Assembly (NCBI GenBank): GCA_900551365.1
Contig: URVZ01000045.1
Location: 1 to 14,000, forward strand
Direction: 5' to 3'
Source of the DNA: an uncultured Collinsella sp.
GTDB taxonomy: Bacteria; Actinomycetota; Coriobacteriia; Coriobacteriales; Coriobacteriaceae
DNA: 14,000 nucleotides
A program made the translations under genes and the position numbers. Under the pieces are notes generated by a model. The model saw only the letters and a list, made by a program, of their open reading frames with translations. It searched no databases and had not been told where the DNA came from. Below, piece by piece: positions 6,379 to 14,000 of the stretch. Position 1 is the first letter of the stretch; each line of letters opens with the position of its first letter.

Positions 6379-7892
6379 TGGCGCAGAGCTTCGATTCCCT
6401 TACCGCCGCGCAGATTGCCGCGGGCGTTGCCGCCGGCGACTTTACCGCTACCGAGGTGGCCCAGGCCTCACTTGACGCCATCGAGGTGCGCGAGGGCGGG
6501 GTCCAGGCATTCCTGCAGGTGGCGCCCGAGCTTGCGCTCGAGGCCGCTGCGCGCGTGGATACCGACCGCGCCGCAGGCAAGCCGCTGCCCCCGCTCGCGG
6601 GCGTGCCGCTGGCTATTAAGGACAACATGAACCTTGTGGGCACGCGCACCACCTGCGCTTCCCGCATGCTCGAGAACTACCAGAGCGTCTATACCGCCAC
6701 CTGCGTCCAGCGCATGCTCGATGCCGGCTGCCTGCCCATGGGCAAGGCAAATATGGACGAGTTTGCCTTTGGCAGCTCCACCGAGAGCTCGGCGTTCCAC
6801 CGCACCAACAACCCTTGGGATACCGAGCGCGTGCCCGGCGGCTCCTCGGGCGGCTCCGCTGCAGCCGTCGCCGCGGGCGAGGTCGCGCTCTCGCTGGGCT
6901 CGGACACCGGCGGCTCCATTCGCCAGCCGGCGTCGCTGTGCGGCGTGGTGGGCTTTAAGCCCACGTATGGCGCCGTGAGCCGTTACGGCGTGGTTGCCTT
7001 TGGCTCGTCGCTCGACCAGGTGGGGCCCTTCGGCCGCACGGTCGAGGACGTCGCGCTGGCCATGAACGCGCTTACCGGCGCGGGCCACGATCCGTACGAC
7101 TGCACCAGCCAGGATTGCGCCGTCGACTTTACCGAGCATCTCAACGACAGCATCGAGGGCAAGCGTGTGGGCATCATCCCCGCGTTTATGGATGCCGAGG
7201 GCCTGACGCCCGAGGTCAAGGTCGCTGTTCAGCGCGCCGCCCAGGAGCTGCAGAACCAGGGCGCCGAGCTGGTCGAGGTCGACCTGCCGCACCTGGACGC
7301 TGCCATCGCCGCCTACTACGTCATCGGCCCGGCCGAGGCGTTCTCCAACCTGGCTCGCTTCGACGGCATTCGCTACGGCTATCAGGAGGAGGGCTGTGCC
7401 AACCTGTCCGACCAGAGCTCGCTTTCGCGCGCCCACGGCTTTGGCGCCGAGGCCAAGCGCCGTCAGATGCTCGGCGCCTACCTGCTGAGCTCGGGCGTGT
7501 ACGACAAATACTACTACGCCGCGCAAAAGGCCCGCACGCTCATCACGCAGGACTACGATGCCGCGTATGCCAAGGTGGACACCATCCTTATGCCCGCCTC
7601 GCCGCGCACGGCCTTTAAGTTTGGCGAGATCAGCGACCCCACGCAGATGTACCTCTCCGACCTGTACACCATCTCGCTCAACATTTGCGGCAACGGTGGT
7701 ATCTCGGTGCCGCTGGGCCTGGGCGAGGATACTCAGCTGCCCGTTTCTGCCCAGCTGGTTGGTCCGGCGTTTAAGGACCGTCAGCTGCTCACGTTTGCCC
7801 GCGCCCTGGAGCGCGGCTTTGCCGATGCCGCCACGGGTGCGCCCGCACTTTCCGTCGCGCCCGATTTTGCCGGGAAGGGAGGCGAGCTGTAA
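6378..7892 (+). CDS. gatA: aspartyl/glutamyl-tRNA amidotransferase subunit A (amidase)
   Basis: This 504-residue amidase subunit hydrolyses glutamine (or asparagine) and passes the ammonia to GatB, which amidates Glu-tRNA(Gln) and/or Asp-tRNA(Asn). The amidase-signature catalytic triad is complete: Lys81 in LAIKDN, cis-Ser156 in PGGSSGGSAAAVAAG, and nucleophile Ser180 in SDTGGSIRQPA. The following CGVVGFKPTYGAVSRYGVVAFGSSLDQ region is typical of GatA rather than of general amidases. The start ATG overlaps the gatC stop and is preceded by a G-rich ribosome site (GAGGGGGAG). The stop overlaps gatB in the same TAATG way, so the three subunits are likely made in balanced amounts. No anomalies seen. 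Confidence 0.97.
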   Translation: MAQSFDSLTAAQIAAGVAAGDFTATEVAQASLDAIEVREGGVQAFLQVAPELALEAAARVDTDRAAGKPLPPLAGVPLAIKDNMNLVGTRTTCASRMLENYQSVYTATCVQRMLDAGCLPMGKANMDEFAFGSSTESSAFHRTNNPWDTERVPGGSSGGSAAAVAAGEVALSLGSDTGGSIRQPASLCGVVGFKPTYGAVSRYGVVAFGSSLDQVGPFGRTVEDVALAMNALTGAGHDPYDCTSQDCAVDFTEHLNDSIEGKRVGIIPAFMDAEGLTPEVKVAVQRAAQELQNQGAELVEVDLPHLDAAIAAYYVIGPAEAFSNLARFDGIRYGYQEEGCANLSDQSSLSRAHGFGAEAKRRQMLGAYLLSSGVYDKYYYAAQKARTLITQDYDAAYAKVDTILMPASPRTAFKFGEISDPTQMYLSDLYTISLNICGNGGISVPLGLGEDTQLPVSAQLVGPAFKDRQLLTFARALERGFADAATGAPALSVAPDFAGKGGEL

Positions 7893-9568
7893 TGAAGGAG
7901 CTTTCCGAGGTCCTGCAGGATTGGGAGGCCGTGATCGGCCTGGAGATCCATACCGAGCTCACCGCACTCGATACCAAGATGTTCTGCAACTGCAAGCTCA
8001 GCCACGATGACGAGCCCAACGCCAACGTGTGCCCGGTGTGCCTAGGCCTGCCTGGCGCCCTGCCGGTGCCCAACAAGCGCGCCATCGAGAGCATCGTCAA
8101 GGCCGGTCTCGCCACCAACTGCGAGATCCAGCGCCACTCGATGTTCTACCGCAAGCATTACTTCTATCCCGATATGGCCAAGAACTTCCAGACCACGCAG
8201 GGTCCGGTCGCCTTTGCCATGTACGGTCACCTGGACCTGGACGTGACCGGTCGCGGTGCCGCCGAGCGCCCCGACTGCGCATTTGGCGAGGCCGAGGCCC
8301 AGAGTCTGGCGAGCGCCTCGGCCAACGCCGAGGGCCTGTCCACGTCCATGACGTCGACCATGCGCGAGGGCAACCAGCGCGCCGGCCATCTGGCCAGCTA
8401 TGATGCGTCCAACCTGCAGATGCCTGAGCGTCGCGAGGACGGTTCCTACACGGTGCCCATTCGCATCCTGCGCATCCACATGGAGGAGGACGCTGCCAAG
8501 ATGGTCCATGTGGGCGGTGCCGAGGGCCGCATTACCGCCGCGGCCGAGTCGCTCGTCGACTACAACCGCTGCGGCACGCCTTTGATTGAACTCGTCACCG
8601 AGCCCGACTTGCGTACGCCCGAGGAGGCTCGCCTGTTTATGGAGAAGCTCCGTCGCATCTTTGTGACGCTGGGCATTTCGGACTGCTCCATGGAGAAGGG
8701 TTCCATGCGCTGCGACGGCAACGTGTCGCTGCGCCGCCGCGGCGAGACCAAGCTGGGCACCAAGACCGAGCTCAAGAACCTCAACTCGTTTAAGAGCCTG
8801 CACGATGGCCTTGCCTACGAGATTTGCCGTCAGGCCGAGGTGCTCGAGGAGGGCGGCATCATCTATCAGGAGACCCGCCACTGGGAGCCCAGCCGCAAGC
8901 GCACCGTGGTCATGCGCGTCAAGGAGACGGCCGACGACTATCGTCTGTTCCCCGACCCCGATCTGGCGCCGTTCGATCTGGATGACGAGTTTATCGATCG
9001 CTGCCGCGGCGAGATTCCCGAGCTGCCCGATGCCAAGCGCGCCCGTTTTGAGGCCGACTTTGGCATTAAGGCCGCCGATGCCGAGCAGATTGCCGGCGAC
9101 CCGGAGTTTGCCGAGTTCTTTGAGGCTGCTGCTACCGGTATGGCCGGCAAGGAGGCCCAGACGGTCGCGAACCTGCTGGTGAACGAGATGATCGCCTACC
9201 TTAAGGGCGCGGGCGTCTCGCTGGCCGAGTCCGGCATCGCGCCGGCTCAGGTGGCAGCGCTTGCCAAGCTGCTGGCGACCGATGCCATCAGCTCCAACCA
9301 GGCGCACGAGGTCTTTGAGGCCATGGCCCAGACCGGCGACGACCCCAACAAGATCGTCGACGAGCGCGGTATGCGTCAGGTGAGCGATGCCGGTGCACTG
9401 CAGCCGATTGTGGATGAGGTGCTGGCTAACTGTGCCGATCAGGCGCAGCAGTATCGTGACGGCAACCAGAAGGTCATCGGCTTTTTGGTGGGCCAGTGCA
9501 TGAAGGCGAGCCGCGGCAAGGGCAACCCGAAGCTCTTCAACGAGTTGCTGAGAACGTCGCTCTCGTAA
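7892..9568 (+). CDS. gatB: aspartyl/glutamyl-tRNA amidotransferase subunit B
   Basis: This 558-residue subunit binds the mischarged tRNA, phosphorylates the Glu or Asp carboxylate with ATP and completes the amidation. The N-terminal cradle has VIGLEIHTEL and a zinc-site pattern C32-x-C34 ... C47-x2-C50 (MFCNCKL ... NVCPVCLGLPG). The next block, FYRKHYFYPDMAKNFQTTQ, is hallmark GatB sequence. Residues roughly 400-558 are the helical plus YqeY-like tail (KVIGFLVGQCMKASRGKGNP), which contacts the tRNA. AAGGGAGG at 7875-7882 lies nine bases before ATG. The presence of gatCAB implies that the organism makes Gln-tRNA and/or Asn-tRNA indirectly, but which of the two cannot be told here. The long inverted repeat with inner terminator begins three bases after the stop. 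Confidence 0.97.
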   Translation: MKELSEVLQDWEAVIGLEIHTELTALDTKMFCNCKLSHDDEPNANVCPVCLGLPGALPVPNKRAIESIVKAGLATNCEIQRHSMFYRKHYFYPDMAKNFQTTQGPVAFAMYGHLDLDVTGRGAAERPDCAFGEAEAQSLASASANAEGLSTSMTSTMREGNQRAGHLASYDASNLQMPERREDGSYTVPIRILRIHMEEDAAKMVHVGGAEGRITAAAESLVDYNRCGTPLIELVTEPDLRTPEEARLFMEKLRRIFVTLGISDCSMEKGSMRCDGNVSLRRRGETKLGTKTELKNLNSFKSLHDGLAYEICRQAEVLEEGGIIYQETRHWEPSRKRTVVMRVKETADDYRLFPDPDLAPFDLDDEFIDRCRGEIPELPDAKRARFEADFGIKAADAEQIAGDPEFAEFFEAAATGMAGKEAQTVANLLVNEMIAYLKGAGVSLAESGIAPAQVAALAKLLATDAISSNQAHEVFEAMAQTGDDPNKIVDERGMRQVSDAGALQPIVDEVLANCADQAQQYRDGNQKVIGFLVGQCMKASRGKGNPKLFNELLRTSLS

Positions 9569-9571
9569 GCG

Positions 9572-9714
9572 GGAACCCGGGAGCCCCGGCAGGGCGGGTG
9601 CTTCCTCAAAATTTCGAACAGTCCTGCGCAAGGCGAAGGCCACATTAAGTGGCCTTCTTTGCGTGCGGAACTCATTTTGAGCAAGCACCCGCCCTGCCGG
9701 GGCTCCCGGGTTCC
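9572..9714. repeat. 143-bp element with 32-bp perfect inverted-repeat arms
   Basis: Positions 9572-9603 and 9683-9714 are perfect reverse complements over 32 bases. After one mismatch (9604/9682), eight more pairs follow (9605-9612 with 9674-9681), giving 41-bp arms. The 61-base centre contains its own terminator-like hairpin. The arms are very G/C-rich (they include CCCGGGAGCCCCGG). No transposase and no obvious target-site duplication are visible at the edges. It could be a palindromic dispersed repeat, a MITE-like remnant, or an elaborated gatB terminator. Confidence 0.85.
9635..9661 (+). terminator. hairpin terminator nested inside the long inverted repeat
   Basis: GAAGGCCAC (9635-9643) pairs perfectly with GTGGCCTTC (9649-9657) around ATTAA, followed by TTTG. 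Further pairing CGCAA/TTGCG (9627-9631 with 9659-9663) can extend the stem. It is the likely end of the gatCAB transcript. Because of the surrounding arms, the RNA could instead fold as one long rod. Confidence 0.7.
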
Positions 9715-9764
9715 GTGACGACTCGGCCGTTCGGGTCAGGCGGGCTGATAGGAAAGATGGTAAC

Positions 9765-9792
9765 GGAGGCGCAAAATGCGCCTCCGCCTTTT
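9765..9792 (+). terminator. second rho-independent terminator before the ATPase gene
   Basis: GGAGGCGCA (9765-9773) and TGCGCCTCC (9777-9785) pair perfectly around AAA, followed by GCCTTTT. It would stop any transcription that reads through the long inverted repeat, isolating the ATPase gene from gatCAB. Confidence 0.8.
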
Positions 9793-9824
9793 GAATGTGA
9801 TGAAAGTGTGGCGAAATGAGCTTA

Positions 9825-9899
9825 AAACTTCCGTAAATGTGATAAATGTCACATTTTACCTAGGGTAAAATGTGGGAAATATCACGTTTACGGAAGTTT
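9825..9899. promoter_or_regulatory. 75-bp nested palindrome in front of the ATPase gene
   Basis: The outer arms 9825-9843 and 9881-9899 are 19-bp inverted repeats with a single T·G pair (core ACTTCCGTAAA / TTTACGGAAGT). The inner arms 9850-9860 and 9864-9874 (CACATTTTACC / GGTAAAATGTG) are perfect around TAG. It ends 19 bases before the ATG of the AAA+ ATPase and covers the expected promoter. TAAAAT (9866-9871) is a possible -10, with no clear -35. It may be an operator for one or two dimeric regulators, or a structured leader. Confidence 0.65.
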
Positions 9900-9918
9900 C
9901 TTTGCGGGAGGTTCGGTC

Positions 9919-11283
9919 ATGCAGCGAGATATCATTGCCAAGCTTAACGCTTGGAAAGCGTCAGAATATCGTAAGCCGCTTATCCTTAAGGGGGCGCGCC
10001 AGGTTGGAAAGACGTGGGCGCTTAAGGAGTTCGGCCGAACCTCGTACCTCAATTTTGTGTATCTGACGCTCGAGGAGCCGTCACCTGGGGTACAGAGCGA
10101 GTACGCTCAGTTTTTCGAAGGTACGCGCGATCCTCGACGGATCATCTCAAATCTTTCCCTGGCACTTGGACAGCCTATCGAGCCCGGCGAAACGCTGCTT
10201 ATTATTGATGAGATCCAGGATTGTCCTTCTGCAGTCGGCGCCCTTAAATACTTCTGTGACGAGGCCCCCGAGTATCACGTCGCATGCGCAGGGTCTTTGT
10301 TGGGCGTTCGCTTGTCCCGTGAGACCAGCGCTTTTCCGGTGGGAAAGGTCGAGTTCATGGAGATGCGCCCCATGAGCTTTTCCGAGTTTCTGAAAGCCGA
10401 GGGCGCTGCAAACTACGACGAATACCTTGGCGGCCTGGATCAGATCGAGACAGTGCCCGATTTCTTCCATGTCCGTCTCGTCGAGCATCTTCGTCGTTAT
10501 TTTGCATGCGGCGGCATGCCAGAGGCTCTTGGCCGGTGGGTGGAGACGGGCGATATCGTTCAGGTCGATAAGGTGTTGTCTGATCTCTTGGATTCCTACG
10601 AGCGCGATTTTGCCAAGCATGGTGGCCGTGCGCAGTTCGCCAAGCTTTCGCAAATATGGAACTCGATTCCAGCTCAGTTGGCGCGCGAGAACAAAAAGTT
10701 CGTTTGGGGTGCGGTGCGCGAGGGGGCTCGTGCTCGAGAATACGAGGATGCTCTGGAATGGCTTGCCGATGCTGGGCTCATCACGGCGGTTCGCCTTAAT
10801 GCTGCCGGTGGTGTGCCGCTCTCTGCGTACGATGACCTCAAGGCATTTAAAGTCTACTGTCTTGATGTCGGCTTGCTGCGCCGCATGGCAAGGCTGGATG
10901 CGTCCGCTTTTGCCATCTCGGATGCGCTTTTTTCGGAGTTCAAAGGTTCGTTCGCCGAGAACTATGTGCTTCAGGCATTACTTTCACAGTTAGATGCTGC
11001 TCCGCGTTATTGGACAAACGAGAAGCCGAAGCACGAAGTCGATTTTTTGATTCAAGTCGGAAACGAAATCGTTCCCGTCGAGGTCAAATCGGGAGAGGTC
11101 GTTCATTCCAAGAGCCTTAAGTACTATGCCGACAAGCATGCGGAGACGACTCCATTGAGGGTCCGCTACTCACTTAAGAACCTAAAGCTCGACGACGGGG
11201 TGCTCAACATTCCGTTGTATTTGGCTGATCGATCTGTCCCTCTTATCAAAAAGGCGCTTGATTGTGCACATCTTGACGTTTAG
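9919..11283 (+). CDS. AAA+ ATPase with DUF4143 C-terminal domain
   Basis: This 454-residue protein belongs to the widespread family of AAA_14/DUF4143 ATPases. Walker A is GARQVGKT (residues 25-32), Walker B is LLIIDEIQ with D97 and E98, and CAGSLLGV follows as a sensor-like strand. The middle (about 195-300) is helical linker sequence with YFACGGMPEAL, typical of the family. The C-terminus has HEVDFLI and VPVEVKSG: D375, E388 and K390 match the PD-(D/E)xK nuclease-like pattern of DUF4143. The cellular role of the family is not settled. Many genomes carry several copies, and they are often thought to be accessory. Start ATG 9919 follows GGGAGG (9906-9911). It is a single-gene unit, insulated upstream by two terminators and preceded by the 75-bp palindrome, and it converges on the AraC gene. 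Confidence 0.88.
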   Translation: MQRDIIAKLNAWKASEYRKPLILKGARQVGKTWALKEFGRTSYLNFVYLTLEEPSPGVQSEYAQFFEGTRDPRRIISNLSLALGQPIEPGETLLIIDEIQDCPSAVGALKYFCDEAPEYHVACAGSLLGVRLSRETSAFPVGKVEFMEMRPMSFSEFLKAEGAANYDEYLGGLDQIETVPDFFHVRLVEHLRRYFACGGMPEALGRWVETGDIVQVDKVLSDLLDSYERDFAKHGGRAQFAKLSQIWNSIPAQLARENKKFVWGAVREGARAREYEDALEWLADAGLITAVRLNAAGGVPLSAYDDLKAFKVYCLDVGLLRRMARLDASAFAISDALFSEFKGSFAENYVLQALLSQLDAAPRYWTNEKPKHEVDFLIQVGNEIVPVEVKSGEVVHSKSLKYYADKHAETTPLRVRYSLKNLKLDDGVLNIPLYLADRSVPLIKKALDCAHLDV

Positions 11284-11347
11284 ATCCTGGGTGAGCTGAC
11301 GGGCGGCGGCTAATTAATCGCTCCGTTACGGCCAGGGAGCTTGGGCC

Positions 11348-12352
11348 TTAGCGATGCTTGCTTCGCCAAGCCGTGGGTGTCATGCCGGTGTATTGTTTGA
11401 AGGCTTGGGCGAAGGCGGCCTGCTGAGGGTAGCCTAGACGCTCTGCCACCTGCGCTATCGCGAGCGCGCCATCGGCCAAAAGGTCCTGTGCTCGCTCCAT
11501 ACGGCGTCTGCGAATGTAGGCGCCCAGAGACTCGCCAGTTTGGGCCTTAAAGGTGGCGCATAGTTTGGAGCGGCTTGTGTAGAGCCTCTCGGCCACCTCG
11601 TTGATACCCACACGTCTGCCTTTGTCGAGCGCACGCTCAATCATTGCCGTCGCTTCCTCGGCAATGGTCACGCTGGCGCGCGTGCCTGCCGCCTGCCGCG
11701 CCTGCTTGTGGGCCGCGCGCGAACAGGCGAGCTCCGCGACCATGGTCTCCACGATGCCTTGCATATAGACGTGTCCGCCTACGGTACGGGCGCGTTCCTC
11801 GTTAATCCGGCGCAGCGTGTGGCAGATGGCAGACGTCGCTTCCTCGTGCCACGACTCGGCAAACGCCTCAAAGACTTCCGCGAACTCGGTGGGATAGCGG
11901 TGTTCCAGTTCGTCAAAATATCCAGGCAAAAAGAGCACCGAGCGCGAGTGATAAAGCTCCCCCGCAAACAGCGGGCTTAATTCCTCGCCACAGCTATCTT
12001 GGATAAAGCTGCAAACGGCATTGTTTGGCCATGGTCCATGCAATGGTTTGAGGTTCGCGGGCGTTATGCCAGCCTCGGGCATGCATGTAAGTGTGGGCGC
12101 GCTGACTTCGCTCACGCAGGCGTATGGCTCGGGTGTGTATTCGGCCAGGTACATATCGTGCGTCGGGGTGATGAAATGCTCCATGACGATGCAGGTGGGG
12201 GAGAGGGGCATGATCCATGCGCGTCCGTGCGCCCGATCGTTTGCCACCTCGCCGGTAAAGACGGCGCCCTTGCCGGTAAGCTCCAGGCCAAACTGCTCAA
12301 ATTGCGGTGCGTAGAGCTCGGTTATGTCGGTCGCTGCCTGCCGTATTTGCAA
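11348..12352 (-). CDS. AraC-family transcriptional regulator
   Basis: This 334-residue regulator carries the AraC/XylS double helix-turn-helix at its C-terminus (about residues 246-334). The first helix pair spans INEVAERLYTSRSKLCATF and the second AIAQVAERLGYPQQAAFAQA, ending with the family signature YTGMTPTAWR. The N-terminal ~230 residues are a presumed ligand-sensing domain without a motif I can name. The start is taken as TTG at 12350-12352, because AAAGGAAAGGG lies just upstream and the next in-frame ATG is nearly 50 codons inside. A CTG at 12373 is an alternative. It is divergent from an ABC transporter gene 114 bases away, the usual arrangement of a local activator with its target (compare YbtA with the YbtPQ transporters). 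The substrate is unknown. Confidence 0.9.
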   Translation of the reverse strand: MQIRQAATDITELYAPQFEQFGLELTGKGAVFTGEVANDRAHGRAWIMPLSPTCIVMEHFITPTHDMYLAEYTPEPYACVSEVSAPTLTCMPEAGITPANLKPLHGPWPNNAVCSFIQDSCGEELSPLFAGELYHSRSVLFLPGYFDELEHRYPTEFAEVFEAFAESWHEEATSAICHTLRRINEERARTVGGHVYMQGIVETMVAELACSRAAHKQARQAAGTRASVTIAEEATAMIERALDKGRRVGINEVAERLYTSRSKLCATFKAQTGESLGAYIRRRRMERAQDLLADGALAIAQVAERLGYPQQAAFAQAFKQYTGMTPTAWRSKHR

Positions 12353-12395
12353 AAGCGTCCCTTTCCTTTGCAGAAACGTCCACGCCTGGCTTGAT

Positions 12396-12413
12396 TGTGA
12401 GCCATGGCTAACA
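12396..12413. promoter_or_regulatory. palindrome in the AraC/ABC divergent region
   Basis: TGT-G-AGCCATGGCT-A-ACA is an 18-bp palindrome broken by one G/A pair on each side of the perfect 10-bp core AGCCATGGCT (12400-12409). It sits about 45 bases from the AraC start and 55 from the ABC start, where a shared operator is expected. AraC proteins usually prefer direct repeats, so the palindrome may serve a different regulator. Confidence 0.35.
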
Positions 12414-12466
12414 CATCAATGATAAGTTCATTACGGTTAACTCTCAAGCCGTTAGAAAGGAATCTC

Positions 12467-14000
12467 ATGGCAAAGGGATCAAAAAGGGAAGGCGGCGGTA
12501 TCGGCGAGCTGCTTGCATATGCCGGTGACCGCAAATTCCTAACGTATTTGGGCATGGCGCTCTCAGCGCTCTCGCAGCTGCTGAGCTTTGGCCCGTACGT
12601 GTGCATTTGGCTTGTCGCGCGCGATCTGATCGCCGTGGCACCTAACTGGAGCGAAGCCTGCGACATCGCGATGTATGGCTGGTGGGCCGTGGGTTTTGCG
12701 CTGGCAAGCATCGTAGTTTATTTCGTGGGGCTCATGTGCACGCACCTGTCTGCGTTTCGCTGCGCGTCCAATATCCGCAAGACTACGAGCGAGCACCTGC
12801 TTAAGCTGCCGCTTGGCTTCTTTGACACGCACGCCACCGGTGAGCTGCGCCGTATTGTAGACGGATGCGCCGCCTCTACCGAGACTTTGCTCGCACACAT
12901 GTTGCCCGATATCGCCGGCGCCACCGCCATGGTCGTGGGCTTGCTCGTGTTGCTATTCGCCCTCGATTGGCGCTTGGGCACGGCATGCCTCATCTCGGTG
13001 GCCATTTCGCTTGGTGCCATGGCCACCATGATGGGCGGCAAAGGCGGCGAGTTTATGAAGGCCTACATGGGCGCGCTGGTCAAGATGAACAAGACCGGTA
13101 CCGAATACGTACGCGGCATTCCCGTGGTCAAGGTGTTTCAGCAGACGGTCTATTCCTTTAAGGCGTTCCACGACGCGATCGCCGAATACGCCGACATGGC
13201 GCAAAACTATGCGGGCACGTTCTGCCGAGGTCCGCAGGTACTCAATCTTACCGCGCTCAACGGCCTCGTGGCATTCTTTTTGCCGGTGGCGTTGTTGCTG
13301 GCTCCGGGCGAGACGGATTTTGCACACTTTTTGGCCAACTTCACGTTTTACGCGATATTTTCGGACGTGGTACCGACGGCCATGACCAAGCTCATGTTTG
13401 TGGGCGAGGCCTCTCAGATGAGTGCCGATTCGCTGGCTCGTATTCGAAGCGTCATGGATTCCAAGCAGCTCTCCGTGCCCGCGCAACCCAAGCACCCTGC
13501 CGGCGGCGACGTGCGATTTGAGGACGTGAGCTTTACGTACGAGGGCGCCGAAGCACCTGCCGTCAACCATGTGAGTTTCAGCGTTCCCGCTGGTAGCACC
13601 CTCGCCCTGGTGGGTCCCTCGGGTGGCGGTAAGTCAACCTGCGCAAGCCTGATCCCGCGTTTTTGGGATGTCTCTTCGGGTCGAGTGCTCGTAGGCGGTG
13701 TAGACGTTCGCGATATGGATCCGCACGAGCTTATGGACCAGGTCGCCTTTGTGTTCCAGACCAACCAGCTGTTCCGGCAAACACTTGCCGATAACGTGCG
13801 CGCCTCCAAGCCTTCGGCCACTGACGACGAAGTGCGTGCGGCCCTCTCCGCAGCTCAGTGCGACGACATTGTGGCCAAGCTCCCCCAGGGCATCAACACC
13901 ATGCTCGGCGCCGGCGGAGCATATCTTTCGGGCGGCGAGGTCCAGCGCGTGGCACTCGCCCGCGCGATCCTTAAAGACGCGCCTATCGTGGTGCTCGATG
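12467..14000 (+). CDS. ABC exporter-type transporter, fused permease and ATPase (3' end outside window)
   Basis: The frame is open from ATG 12467 to the right edge (511 complete codons), so the gene is 3'-truncated. AGAAAGGA lies five bases before the start. Residues ~20-320 form a six-helix type-1 exporter membrane domain, with the coupling sequence LKLPLGFFDTHATGELRRIV near residue 110. The ATPase domain starts near 345 (VRFEDVSFTYEG). Walker A is GPSGGGKST (383-391), the Q-loop is in VAFVFQTNQLF, the signature LSGGE is at 487-491, and Walker B PIVVLD is cut at the window end. Genes of this layout often come as two adjacent half-transporters forming a heterodimer, some of which (YbtPQ, IrtAB) import siderophores despite the exporter fold. 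The partner would lie beyond 14000. The substrate cannot be told from the sequence. Confidence 0.93.
   Translation, partial: MAKGSKREGGGIGELLAYAGDRKFLTYLGMALSALSQLLSFGPYVCIWLVARDLIAVAPNWSEACDIAMYGWWAVGFALASIVVYFVGLMCTHLSAFRCASNIRKTTSEHLLKLPLGFFDTHATGELRRIVDGCAASTETLLAHMLPDIAGATAMVVGLLVLLFALDWRLGTACLISVAISLGAMATMMGGKGGEFMKAYMGALVKMNKTGTEYVRGIPVVKVFQQTVYSFKAFHDAIAEYADMAQNYAGTFCRGPQVLNLTALNGLVAFFLPVALLLAPGETDFAHFLANFTFYAIFSDVVPTAMTKLMFVGEASQMSADSLARIRSVMDSKQLSVPAQPKHPAGGDVRFEDVSFTYEGAEAPAVNHVSFSVPAGSTLALVGPSGGGKSTCASLIPRFWDVSSGRVLVGGVDVRDMDPHELMDQVAFVFQTNQLFRQTLADNVRASKPSATDDEVRAALSAAQCDDIVAKLPQGINTMLGAGGAYLSGGEVQRVALARAILKDAPIVVLD

Noticed and set aside
6468..7526. 352-codon open frame on the minus strand opposite gatA
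   Set aside because: Shadow frame. gatA has an intact catalytic triad and fits the gatC-gatB overlaps.
8042..9688. 548-codon open frame on the minus strand opposite gatB
   Set aside because: It is the antisense shadow of a clear gatB gene in G/C-rich DNA. The translation is low-complexity and runs through the long inverted repeat. No family resemblance.
9572..9714. Complete insertion sequence
   Set aside because: Long inverted arms are present but there is no transposase frame between them and no target duplication at the edges, so only a repeat is called.
11284..11347. Bidirectional terminator between the ATPase and AraC genes
   Set aside because: Only a 5-bp GCTCC/GGAGC stem with a long loop and no T-run. 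Too weak to call.
1..14000. CRISPR arrays, tRNA or rRNA genes
   Set aside because: No regularly spaced direct repeats and no tRNA- or rRNA-like sequence were found by eye on either strand.

Overview
The window looks like chromosomal DNA of a gut actinobacterium of the class Coriobacteriia, most likely Collinsella or a close relative. I base this on recognition of the protein sequences, the strongly G/C-rich third codon positions of the housekeeping genes, and the mix of a sortase-built pilus, GatCAB and an AraC/ABC-exporter pair. No search was run, so the genus is an inference.

Layout. (1) Positions 1-5781 are a sortase-dependent pilus locus. It holds the C-terminal part of a large surface/tip pilin (sorting signal MPSTG), a complete major pilin (signal peptide, D2-like and SpaA-like domains, LPLTG sorting signal), and a class C sortase. 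A strong terminator and a hairpin-rich non-coding stretch follow the major pilin. Between it and the sortase sits a two-gene cassette (3008-4731): an AbiEi-like winged-helix regulator overlapping an AbiEii-like nucleotidyltransferase, which is a candidate type IV-style toxin-antitoxin pair. (2) Positions 5782-6066 hold two palindromic, REP-like structures and a probable promoter. (3) Positions 6067-9568 are gatC-gatA-gatB, the tRNA-dependent amidotransferase, with TAATG start/stop overlaps. (4) Positions 9569-9918 hold a very long inverted repeat (32-bp perfect arms, about 41 bp with one mismatch) wrapped around an inner hairpin terminator, then a second terminator, then a 75-bp nested palindrome just in front of the next gene. 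(5) Positions 9919-11283 encode an AAA+ ATPase with a DUF4143 C-terminus. (6) Positions 11348-12352 on the minus strand encode an AraC-family regulator. It is divergent from an ABC exporter-type permease/ATPase that starts at 12467 and runs off the window.

How the parts work together. The two pilins and the sortase should form one covalent pilus on the cell surface. The regulator/nucleotidyltransferase cassette splits that module and may stabilise it or be an independent mobile insertion. GatCAB is housekeeping and supplies Gln-tRNA and/or Asn-tRNA. The AraC protein probably controls the divergent transporter. The most interesting non-coding features are the three families of large palindromes between genes.
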